Origin: Megaera polyxenophila
Lineage (GTDB): Bacteria > Pseudomonadota > Alphaproteobacteria > Rickettsiales > Rickettsiaceae
DNA: 64,000 nt
Direction of reading: 5' to 3'
Assembly (NCBI RefSeq): GCF_029982035.1
Contig: NZ_CP104166.1
Coordinates: 1,364,001 to 1,428,000 of the forward strand
A model generated the notes under the pieces. It did not search any database and was not told the DNA's origin. It was given only the letters and a program-made list of their open reading frames with translations. Below, in pieces: positions 27,812-36,296 of the stretch. A program made the translations under genes and the position numbers. Within the stretch, counting starts at the first letter, position 1. Each line of letters starts with the position of its first letter.

Positions 27812-27935
27812 AGTTATTCCCCATTGAATATAAATTGTTTGACTTAAAAGCTCTTATCTGCTTTTTTTGTTTAGTCAAATATATCTGTTGATATAGTGCA
27901 GGATAAAATTTTTACAAGATTGATAAGGTAAAAAA

Positions 27936-29387
27936 ATGTTAAAAATAATAAAAATTTTCCTAATTGTTTTGGTCTCAACTAATGTTATAGCCGAGGCTTC
28001 AGGGACAGTAAAAATTAAAGATATAGAAAAAATAAAAAAAGCAATAGTAACAATTAATAGCCGAGTGTCTGTTTCCGCCTATCAAAATACCGGCAGTTGG
28101 TCCGGAACCGGCTTTATTGCTGATCTTGAAAAGGGTTTTATCGTGACAAATAATCATGTAGTTGGGAGGGCTGCAGTAGGTACATATTTTATTACTTTCC
28201 ATAACGGTCAGCAAGCGGAAGCAAAGGTTGCTTATTATGATCAATATGCTGATTTTGCAATTTTGAAAATAAACCCTCAGGAACTACCTGGACAAGTAGA
28301 AAAAATAGAATTTAGCAATAAGGAACCAAGCTTAGGTGATGAAGTTTTTATTGTAGGCAACACGGAAGACCAGGGATTTTCATTCCATAATGGTTATTTA
28401 TCGGATCTTTTTGATATTAATGGTCAAATGCCTCAAGGGTCTTATGTAATAAATATGAATACCACCGGTGGAGCAAGCGGTTCACCTGTTATAAATTCTG
28501 AGAGTAAAGCAATTGGAATTTTATATGGTGGCGGTAAAACCCATGCTCTTGCTTTAAAGAAATCATATGTAACAGACGTATTAAATGCTTTAGAAAACAA
28601 TAAACCAGTACAAAGAAAGCATATAGGTCTTATCTCGGTTTTGTATTCGCTTGATAAAGCGGTAAAACACCGTAATTTTCCAGTCTCTGAAATGAAAGAT
28701 TACATCAAAAAATTTCCTGATGCCCGCAATAGAGTCATTGTAGCCCGTACCATTATTGCCGGTTCTACTGCTCAAAATGTAATAATGCCAGGAGATATTA
28801 TTTGGGCAGTAAATAATAAAGAATTAGGTGGTGACCTTACTATACTTGATCAAATAATGAATAACGCCCCAGAAAATATTACCCTGACAATTTTTCGAAA
28901 CGGCCAAAAATTGGATAAGGAAGTTAAATTATATGATCTAGAAAAAAATAAAACTCGTAAGATGTTTGATTTTGCTGGGGCAATATTCTTTGAAGCTGAC
29001 GATTATGCAGCGGCCAAGTCAGGAGTACCCATCGGTAGTGTGGCAATTGCCAACGTTCAAACTGGCGGTAGTTTTAGCAGTATTCCCGAAATGTTTGTTC
29101 AAAATTATAAAAGCGTTTATAGGTTAGTAATAGAATCTATAAATAACCAGAAGGTTGAAACATTAGATGATTTAATTAAAGCTGCGAATGAGGTAATAAA
29201 ACAAAAGTTTATAAATATTACTTATAAAAATTACCAACCATATTTTACTTTTTTTGACCAAGAAAGTGGTTTTATATCGAGCCAGGAACAGTTAATGCAA
29301 GACATTACTTTCGATAGCATCGATACTAAACCAAGGATATTAAAGTATGATAATAATTTAAGTGAGTGGATATCAGAAGAGATTTAG
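27936..29387 (+). CDS. Trypsin-like serine protease (HtrA/DegP-related), exported
   Basis: A 483-residue protein with a signal peptide (first about 23 residues) and a S1C-type protease domain. The triad segments are VTNNHVVGR (His), YADFAILKI (Asp) and TTGGASGSPVIN (Ser). Two PDZ-like segments follow, the first around GDIIWAVNNKELGGDL, the second near VYRLVIESINNQKVETLDDL. It probably degrades or refolds damaged periplasmic proteins. It diverges from dnaK, which fits a stress-response neighbourhood. Confidence 0.85.
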   Translation: MLKIIKIFLIVLVSTNVIAEASGTVKIKDIEKIKKAIVTINSRVSVSAYQNTGSWSGTGFIADLEKGFIVTNNHVVGRAAVGTYFITFHNGQQAEAKVAYYDQYADFAILKINPQELPGQVEKIEFSNKEPSLGDEVFIVGNTEDQGFSFHNGYLSDLFDINGQMPQGSYVINMNTTGGASGSPVINSESKAIGILYGGGKTHALALKKSYVTDVLNALENNKPVQRKHIGLISVLYSLDKAVKHRNFPVSEMKDYIKKFPDARNRVIVARTIIAGSTAQNVIMPGDIIWAVNNKELGGDLTILDQIMNNAPENITLTIFRNGQKLDKEVKLYDLEKNKTRKMFDFAGAIFFEADDYAAAKSGVPIGSVAIANVQTGGSFSSIPEMFVQNYKSVYRLVIESINNQKVETLDDLIKAANEVIKQKFINITYKNYQPYFTFFDQESGFISSQEQLMQDITFDSIDTKPRILKYDNNLSEWISEEI

Positions 29388-29433
29388 GCCTTTACCAAAT
29401 CTAATTTTTAGAATAACTGCTTAATGGTTTTAG

Positions 29434-29508
29434 TGGTGCCGCTAGAGAGAATCGGACTCTCGACCTCATCATTACCAATGATGCGCTCCACCACTGAGCT
29501 ATAGCGGC
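29434..29508 (-). tRNA. tRNA-Thr (anticodon GGT)
   Basis: The reverse strand folds into a standard 75-nt cloverleaf with acceptor GCCGCTA/TAGCGGC, anticodon stem CATCA/TGATG around loop TTGGTAA, and an encoded CCA (29436-29434). Confidence 0.95.
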
Positions 29509-29617
29509 ATTTGCGTAATGCAGTCAATTAATTGACATATAATAGCTAATAGGTCAAGAGAAATTTGGAATTTTAGTAAACTTCTTTTCTTGTTTAATTT
29601 TTTGCTGCAATTTTTAC

Positions 29618-31018
29618 TTATAAACTTCTTATCTGTGCCAAATTATTACCATTCTGTTGCTTAATAAAATTTAGAAACTGGCTTATAGAGTCTACTATAT
29701 CGTCGTGTTTACCATTTGGAAAATTAGTAATCTCGGAAGTTATGACTCTACTAAAAGCTGCTTTTGCCGGTAATAATACTATCCCACTTTCAAAAAGGTG
29801 GGTAACTGATGCAAATCTTGTAATCTTATCAAGAGAAGGCTTTATGGCCTTAATATTATTAAAACCAGAAATTTTTAGGTCTTGAATCAATGATTGCCCG
29901 CTTGCCTTGTCTTCAATTAAGACAAATCGTGGTTTATACTTATGAATCTGCTTGTGGATTTCATTTTTTAAATCTGAATAAATTAGTTTTTTCCGAATCA
30001 TTTGAACCAGGTAATATTTGTTTTGGATGATTCCCCAAACTGTTCCAACTGTATAATCAGATGTTTCTGATGTTTTGATTGCGGTATCCCAGCTATGAAC
30101 AAAAAAATCGAACCTGTCAGGTAGGTTTTCAAAATAGTGGATATTGTGGGGGGAAAGTAAATGATAATTAGCAGGTAAAGGTTCTTGTAAAAACTGAGCG
30201 GTATAATTTCTGCTGCCGATTTCACGTTCCAAATTTTCAAGAAATTCCCTTGTATCACGGGTATTGTCTAAAATCTCGCCCTCTTTGTAAATTTTATAGA
30301 ATTTGCCAAAATTATATTTAATATTTTCTGAGGCTAAAGCGGGGATTTTTAGAATTTCCCACCCTCTTGAAGATTGTAAATGAGCGGATAAATCTTCTTG
30401 ATGTAACCTTTGCATAACAAGAACAATTGCTCCGTTTTTTTTATCATTAAGGCGAGTGATAAACGTCTGTTCAAACCACTCTATAACTTTATTGCGCATT
30501 TTTAGTGAATTGATCTGGGTAGGGTTGTGTGGATCGTCGATAATCAGGAAATCTCCCCCTTCGCCGGTGGCTGAGCCGCCGACGCTTGTAGCAAAACGAA
30601 AGCCGTTTTTAGTAGTCAGAAATTTACTTTTCTGGTTATGGCTTTTTGACAATTTAGTTTTAGGGAAAAGTTTTTTATACCAGCTGGAAGATACCACTAA
30701 CCTTGTATCCATTGAATGCTTAATACTTAAAATCGAAGAATAACTAGCAACCATTATTCTTGTCCCAGGGTTGAGAGACAAAAGCCAAGCGGGCCAGGCA
30801 ACGCTTACGCATACTGATTTTAAGGCTCTTGGGGGCATATTAATTATAAGGCGTTTAATTTACCCAAGACGCACCCCCTCTAAATATTCTGCTAGTAAGT
30901 CTATATGCCAATTAGCGTGATATTTAGCTCCTGGATTTATCGTGCTAAAAACTTTGCCGATAAAGCTTGAAAAATCCTGACGCAAAATTATTTCAAGAAA
31001 TTCTTCGGTATCTTCCAC
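29618..31018 (-). pseudogene. GTA/phage terminase large subunit (TerL) with internal stop
   Basis: The packaging ATPase-nuclease of a tailed phage or gene transfer agent. From GTG 31018 the frame reads FSSFIGKVFSTINPGAKYHAN, meets TAA at 30862-30860 (codon 53), and continues in the same frame through the Walker A-like MPPRALKS, Walker B LIIDDPHNP, VLVMQRLHQEDL and the nuclease part (FFVHSWDTAIKTSE). A single nonsense change therefore separates 52 N-terminal residues from a long open frame starting at ATG 30838. Restart there would lack the adenine-binding region, so the gene is probably inactive. Confidence 0.85.
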
Positions 31019-31031
31019 TGTTTTTTATTCC

Positions 31032-31304
31032 TTATGTTTTGTTCTGGAGATTATACTTTTCAACGAAGCGCTTTATAATGTCCTGGTCCTCTTTATTAAT
31101 TATACAATCCTCGTCTATTTCTTCCTTACTTAGCTTGTTTAATTGGATGATCAGCGCAACTAGCTTATTTAGCGTGTCGGTAATATTCTTTTTAATATTT
31201 AATGCGTTTTTTGATTTATGTGAGCTTATTTCATTGAGTTCATCTTCTAGTAATGAAACAAGCTTTGCTATAAAGCCGTATAATTTATTGACTGTATTTT
31301 TCAT
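31032..31304 (-). CDS. Small helical protein in GTA cluster, possible small terminase
   Basis: A 90-residue, mostly helical charged protein ending DIIKRFVEKYNLQNKT. It starts inside the last 20 bp of the portal reading frame and ends 13 bp before terL, so it belongs to the same transcript. Position and composition resemble the short gp1-type proteins next to terL in GTA clusters, but no diagnostic motif is visible. Confidence 0.55.
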   Translation of the reverse strand: MKNTVNKLYGFIAKLVSLLEDELNEISSHKSKNALNIKKNITDTLNKLVALIIQLNKLSKEEIDEDCIINKEDQDIIKRFVEKYNLQNKT

Positions 31305-31546
31305 AGGTGTCTTTTTCTGCTTGCTTTTCTAAGTTATTACCAAAAATTTTGTCTCCTCCTTTTATGGCCTCTAGTCCTACAAATGCTCGTTTTTCATTCA
31401 AAGTCATAAAAGAGGCAGCAGTTATTTTAGACCAAAGATTTTCTCTCCGTTCTGTGAGGGCTGATATTGAATCACGATCAAAATCAATTAATAAATCCTC
31501 TTTTAGCCAGTAAGATAACCAATTACTTAGTCCATCAGCTATTTTA
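31285..31546 (-). pseudogene. GTA/HK97-type portal protein, C-terminal fragment
   Basis: Encodes IADGLSNWLSYWLKEDLL and then TERRENLWSKITAASFMTLNEKRAFVGLE, the typical C-terminus of HK97-type portal proteins. It directly continues the N-terminal fragment at 33361-34319: joining 33361 to 31546 restores the codons for PLLDKIADG. The gene is split by the IS91-like copy A. Confidence 0.88.
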
Positions 31547-31750
31547 TAGTATAGGAAATTCAAAATTTGCAACCAGAAAAATCATCAATCAGCTTTTTAA
31601 AAATTCGTTTAATAAATATGTAGTTACCAGCCACAATATTAGAAATTATCAACACTTTTACAAAAATCTCTGCCAGAATCTATCTAAAAATAGGTTCAGT
31701 TTTACAAATTATGTGGCCAAGACGTGAAAGAAGTGTTCGCCATAATGATG

Positions 31751-32880
31751 TTATCTAGGCGTTGATAATAATTCATTGGTTCTTATTAATAACAATGGCG
31801 GAGATAAACCGTAATAAACTTGCCGCAGATTCATACATTTATTGCAATTATAGCAAAACAGAGGATCTATTTTAAAATTCAACCAAATCATTAATCTCCA
31901 ACTAATGAGCTTAGTTTTCTTATGAACGATTTGATTAATTGCCTTATATACGATAGGTAATTGTACGCCCCTAGTTCTATTAGATAAAAAACCGTAATAC
32001 CTAATCATTCGAAAATAACGATCTGGTATATGCATAATCAGACTAGCTATGAACTGCATCACGGGCATAGTTATGCGATCAATTGTATTATTATAGTGAT
32101 CAAGAAATTTAAACGTTACCTGCTTTCCGTCGTAATTTTCTATTCTTGTCTCGGAAATAGGGGGCGTTTTATATACCGCCCTAAATATTCTATGTTGCGT
32201 TTATGATCATCCGATGGTTTTTGTAAATAAACATACCAACTGATTTCGTATAAACTACTCATCCAGTTATTAAAATTCTCAGCATTTTGATATGCGGACG
32301 GCAACTTCAAATTACTTGAGATATATTGAAAGCGAAATAACTCAAGGACTCTATGTCTCCACATTTTTTTAATAGGTTCGGCAGGAAAAAATAATTTTTG
32401 CCACTTGCCTTTGCTATTTATACCGCCGCAAGTAACCGATAAATGGATATGAACATTGCGTTTTAAATCTCTACCGAAAGTGTGTAAGGCAGTAAATATA
32501 CCAACCACAAGATTTTTCTTTGTAGCTATCTCCTTAATAATTCCTGCTGCAATACCGGAAATCAATCCAAACAGATCACGATTGAGCCAAAATATCGGCC
32601 ATAAAGAGTCCGGCATTGTAAATGTAATGTGCTGCCATCGTGTTTTTGGTAGAACATTGCTAGCCTTACTCACCCATTGATCCGTTTGTTTCTTACCACA
32701 ACGAGAACAAAACCTACCTTTACAGCTGAATGCTACCGATTTATTGCGGTTACAATCACGGCAGCTATAACGTTTAAATCCTAAATATTTCGTTCCACAC
32801 GATATAACTTTAGTGACGTTGAAAATAATGCCGTATCTTAGCTTGCCGTATTTTTTAGCGAAATCGAGACCAATTACCAC
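31751..32880 (-). pseudogene. IS91-type transposase, copy A, frameshifted
   Basis: Same protein as the intact copies B and D, but one base is missing next to the G-run at about 32160 (GGGGGCG in place of GGGGGTCG). This separates the N-terminal 239 codons or so from the C-terminal part that reopens at 32068. The zinc-binding domain and the HUH motif VHIHLS lie in the first part, the conserved YLGRY tyrosines just before the break. Confidence 0.88.
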
Positions 32881-32953
32881 GGTCTAGAAAAATATGTTTT
32901 ATAGATATTCCTTTACCGACTATTTCCATAAATTACTTATAGTTAATGTTTTC

Positions 32954-33208
32954 TTACCAAGGAATCTTTCTTCCTTTGCGTTCTAAATCAAATTCTTTAC
33001 AATCAGGGCAATAGTAAACAGAATTATACTTATGATTGGGAGATATTTTTCGCAACATTATCCAGAAAGCCTTGGCTATTTCCTTATCTCCTTCGGAAAA
33101 AATCTTTTTGATCCTGCTGTAAGGAATTGCTTGCTCTTTAGAAATGGCCTTAAGAGTTTTTACCGCTAATTCATTGACCAAATGCTGCTCAGAGTGCAAG
33201 TTACTCAT
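32954..33208 (-). CDS. IS91-like accessory ORF, copy A (84 aa)
   Basis: Small protein beginning MSNLHSEQHLVNELAVKTL, with a C-terminal YYCPDCKEFDLERKG that may bind zinc. It precedes the transposase on the same strand in every copy, 74 bp apart. Its function is unknown; conservation with the element suggests a role in transposition or its control. Intact here and in copy C. Confidence 0.65.
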   Translation of the reverse strand: MSNLHSEQHLVNELAVKTLKAISKEQAIPYSRIKKIFSEGDKEIAKAFWIMLRKISPNHKYNSVYYCPDCKEFDLERKGRKIPW

Positions 33209-33360
33209 AACTCAATTATATATTATCTTATGTATGTCTAACATTCAGTCTTTATAACTCAAGTTAAAACAAATCAAATACCAGTATTATAATCCTCCAT
33301 AAATATTTATCGGTCAAGGGTATCTTCTTTTAAGCTGCCACCGATAGGTGGCTTATCTTG

Positions 33361-34319
33361 TCCAGTAATGGAATGATATTCTCCTCCCATAGGGCAAGTC
33401 TTGCTTCCTGCATGTTGCTATAAGTATTATCACCGTTAATACCAAGAAGTTGCGGTGGAATATTAAAGGCTATTGCTATGTCTCTTGCACTTGAATCTTT
33501 TAGTTCAAGGAACTTCTCAAATTTTTCTGCATTATTAGTTTCTTGCCATTTTAAACCTCCCTCCAGAACCAGTGGTTTTCCTGAATTAGATGAACCGCTG
33601 AAATTATCATAAAATTGTTGCTGTAACCTTTCAAATTGTTCGTCAGTTAAGTAACCGTTACCGTCTTGAAAAACCAACGCACCGCTAGGTTTTACGGCAT
33701 TTTTAAGAAGGGCTTTATTCCAATCCAAAGTTTTTGAGTATAAATTTATGGATTTAGCTGCCGCAGCTAGAGATGATAAACCGTATAAATGATTAGAAGG
33801 ATGATAATTTTTAAAATGTAGAATACGGCTTACTCTGCTTATCCTATCGATAGGATAAAGTTTTGATCCTCCAAAGCTTTTATGTTTATATGCGGTAGGT
33901 CTATTGCTTTCGGTAACTATTTCAACTGCTTGAGGGTGTAAATTATATATTCCTGAAGCAGACGAGCCATCATAACCAGCTAAAAAAACATAGCTATTGC
34001 CATAGAGCAATAAACTAGAAATTGCTTCAGTAAAGAAATCTGCTCCTGAAGTTTCTGGGTTAGGTTTTTTAAGTAGCTTGGCAGCAATATGGTTGTCGGT
34101 AAAAACCTTTTTACTCCCTTGTTTTTTATACACTAACCAAGGTACGTGGCTTGCAGAAGAGGCTATCAGGCTTACACATCTGTGGACGATAACATTATCG
34201 AAATATTGCTCAGACCCAACAGTTTCTTCTGAAGGGAAAATAGCCTCCGGAATATCGAGTATGTTGACAGTTTTTTTTTGTCGGTAAGTACGTAATTTTT
34301 TTATATAATCTTTTAGCAT
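33361..34319 (-). pseudogene. GTA/HK97-type portal protein, N-terminal fragment
   Basis: Encodes about 320 residues of a HK97-type portal: FDNVIVHRCVSLIASSASHVPW, LLLYGNSYVFLAGYDG, GLSSLAAAAKSINLYSKTLDWN, LELKDSSARDIAIAFNIPPQLLGI. The portal forms the ring through which DNA is packaged. The frame runs into copy A of the IS91-like element and picks up a few foreign codons (ISHLSVAA). The missing C-terminus is at 31285-31546. Confidence 0.9.
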
Positions 34320-34504
34320 AAATCTATTTTTTTATTTTTCGGTAAGCTATTTATACTTTATTAATCTCTTTCCACTAATAGTTAAAATTAATATTATTTG
34401 GATTAAAATTTGTATATTTGGGCAAGCCTTCTTTAAGTTGATTTAAATAAATATTATCTATATTATCTGGTTGTTAAGTTTATAAATTTATAAGGAGAGC
34501 TAAA

Positions 34505-35107
34505 ATGACAGTATATATAGGTAAATTGGCGCCTGATTTTACAGCAAAAGCAGTGATGCCTGACGATTCAATAGATAACAATTTTAATTTAAAAACTTAT
34601 TTAAAAGGCTATAAAGGCATTTTGTTTTTCTACCCACTGGATTTTACTTTTGTTTGCCCTTCGGAAATTATTGCTTTTAATAATAGGTTAGGAGAATTTA
34701 ACTCAAGAAACACTAAGGTAGTAGCTGTAAGTGTTGACTCCCATTTTTCACACCATGCTTGGAAATCAATGTCGGTAAATAAAGGCGGAATAGGAAATGT
34801 TCAATTTCCGCTAGTGTCAGATTTGAGCAAAGAAATTTCTAAAGCTTATAACGTACTTAGTGACGAAAGTATATCGTTTAGAGGTACATTTTTAATAGAT
34901 GATGATTTTAAAGTAAGGCATTATCTTGTAAATGATTTACCTCTCGGTAGAAATGTTGATGAAACACTAAGAATGGTTGATGCTTTAGACTATCATAATG
35001 CCCATGGCGAAGTTTGTCCGGCAGGATGGAAAAAAGGTGATCAAGGGATGAGTGCTACAAAACAAGGGGTTTCTGACTACTTAACCTCGCACGCTGAAGG
35101 GTTATAA
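34505..35107 (+). CDS. Typical 2-Cys peroxiredoxin (AhpC/TSA family)
   Basis: Thiol peroxidase of 200 residues that removes H2O2 and organic peroxides. The peroxidatic cysteine is Cys51 in DFTFVCPSEI; the resolving cysteine is Cys171 in GEVCPAGWKKG. A strong ribosome binding site (AAGGAGAG) lies just before the ATG. It is followed 26 bp later by dprA and then topA on the same strand. Electrons probably come from thioredoxin. Confidence 0.95.
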   Translation: MTVYIGKLAPDFTAKAVMPDDSIDNNFNLKTYLKGYKGILFFYPLDFTFVCPSEIIAFNNRLGEFNSRNTKVVAVSVDSHFSHHAWKSMSVNKGGIGNVQFPLVSDLSKEISKAYNVLSDESISFRGTFLIDDDFKVRHYLVNDLPLGRNVDETLRMVDALDYHNAHGEVCPAGWKKGDQGMSATKQGVSDYLTSHAEGL

Positions 35108-35133
35108 AGGAGTACTTGTAGGGGTTTTAACAC

Positions 35134-36285
35134 ATGCTAGAAAATCTTTTTGTAAATAATAAAGCTCCTGCCTATTCTGATGAAACTATCGATATATTAA
35201 GGCTTATCAGAAGTGAAAATGTTGGCCCGAAGACTTTTTTTAACCTGGTAAAGTTTTTTGGTTCTGCATCTTGTGCCCTAGAAAATGTACAGGATTTTTC
35301 AGTTAAAGGAGGAAGGTCGAAGCCAATTAAGCTTTATTCTAAAGATTCTGCTTTGAAAGAACTTAGAGAACTAGAAAAAAATAATAGCTACTTAATAACT
35401 TATAAAGACCCGAATTACTCTGAATTATTATTGCAAACTCCTGATTTTCCTCCTGTTTTATCTTATAAAGGAAATATCTCATTGTTAAATCATGAGAAAA
35501 TTATTGCTATAGTAGGAGCTAGGAATAGTTCAGTTAATGGTAAAGCTTTTGCAGCAAAATTATCTAAAGATCTAGTAAAAGCTGGTTACATAACGGTTTC
35601 GGGACTTGCAAGGGGTATCGATTCATCCGTTCATTCCAGTAGTTTAGACTATACGATTGCAGTAATAGCTGGCGGCATAGATCACATATATCCGCCGGAA
35701 AATAAAACTTTGTATGAAGAAATAGCAAAAAATGGTTTGATTTTAGCAGAGTTGCCTATAGGATCTAAACCGCTTAGTCAGCATTTTCCTCAACGTAATA
35801 GGATTATATCAGGACTTGCTCTGGCAACGATAGTAATTGAAGCTGGTATCAAATCCGGATCATTAATCACCGCAAATTTTGCTCTCGAACAAAATAGGGA
35901 TGTTTTTGCCGTTCCGGGGTTTCCGCTGGATCCAAGATGCATAGGCAGTAATCAGTTAATAAAAAATGGTGCATATCTGCTTGAATCTGTTGATGATATC
36001 GTGACAAACGTAGTATCTAAAGATAGATTTCAAAAAGAGCTTGAAGAGAAAGCAAGTTGTTTTAATAATATAGGTCTTTATATGGGAAATAAAGGTAATA
36101 TTCAAGTGACTGACAGAAATCGTACTGCAGTAGTAGAATTACTTTCAGCGTCTGAAGTAACTTTTGAAGTAGTAGCGGAGCAGTTGCAACTAGAGCTACC
36201 GATATTGTACACAATATTTCTAGAACTCGAACTTGCCGGAAAAATTACAAGAACTGCCGGTAATAAAATTTCATTAATATATTAA
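35134..36285 (+). CDS. dprA: DNA-processing protein DprA
   Basis: Binds incoming single-stranded DNA and loads RecA during transformation or recombination. The 383-residue protein has the Rossmann-like DprA core: IAIVGARNSSVNGKAFA, TVSGLARGIDSSVHS, VIAGGIDHIYPPEN and LPIGSKPLSQHFPQRNRIISGL, with a C-terminal winged-helix-like region. It lies 11 bp upstream of topA, the classic dprA-topA arrangement. Confidence 0.95.
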   Translation: MLENLFVNNKAPAYSDETIDILRLIRSENVGPKTFFNLVKFFGSASCALENVQDFSVKGGRSKPIKLYSKDSALKELRELEKNNSYLITYKDPNYSELLLQTPDFPPVLSYKGNISLLNHEKIIAIVGARNSSVNGKAFAAKLSKDLVKAGYITVSGLARGIDSSVHSSSLDYTIAVIAGGIDHIYPPENKTLYEEIAKNGLILAELPIGSKPLSQHFPQRNRIISGLALATIVIEAGIKSGSLITANFALEQNRDVFAVPGFPLDPRCIGSNQLIKNGAYLLESVDDIVTNVVSKDRFQKELEEKASCFNNIGLYMGNKGNIQVTDRNRTAVVELLSASEVTFEVVAEQLQLELPILYTIFLELELAGKITRTAGNKISLIY

Positions 36286-36296
36286 TTTAGGTTTAA

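Larger units (their letters stand above)
31547..33360 (-). mobile_element. IS91-like element, copy A (1814 bp), in the portal gene
   Basis: Bounded by TAGTATAGG at 31547 and by the hairpin end GCCACCGATAGGTGGC followed by TTATCTTG at 33360. Removing exactly this segment restores the portal frame, which fixes both ends and shows no target duplication. It holds a frameshifted transposase and an intact 84-codon ORF. Confidence 0.88.

Noticed and set aside
27812..27935. Heat-shock (sigma-32) promoter upstream of dnaK
   Set aside because: A CTTG-containing segment is present, but the -10 half does not match CCCAT well enough to support the call.
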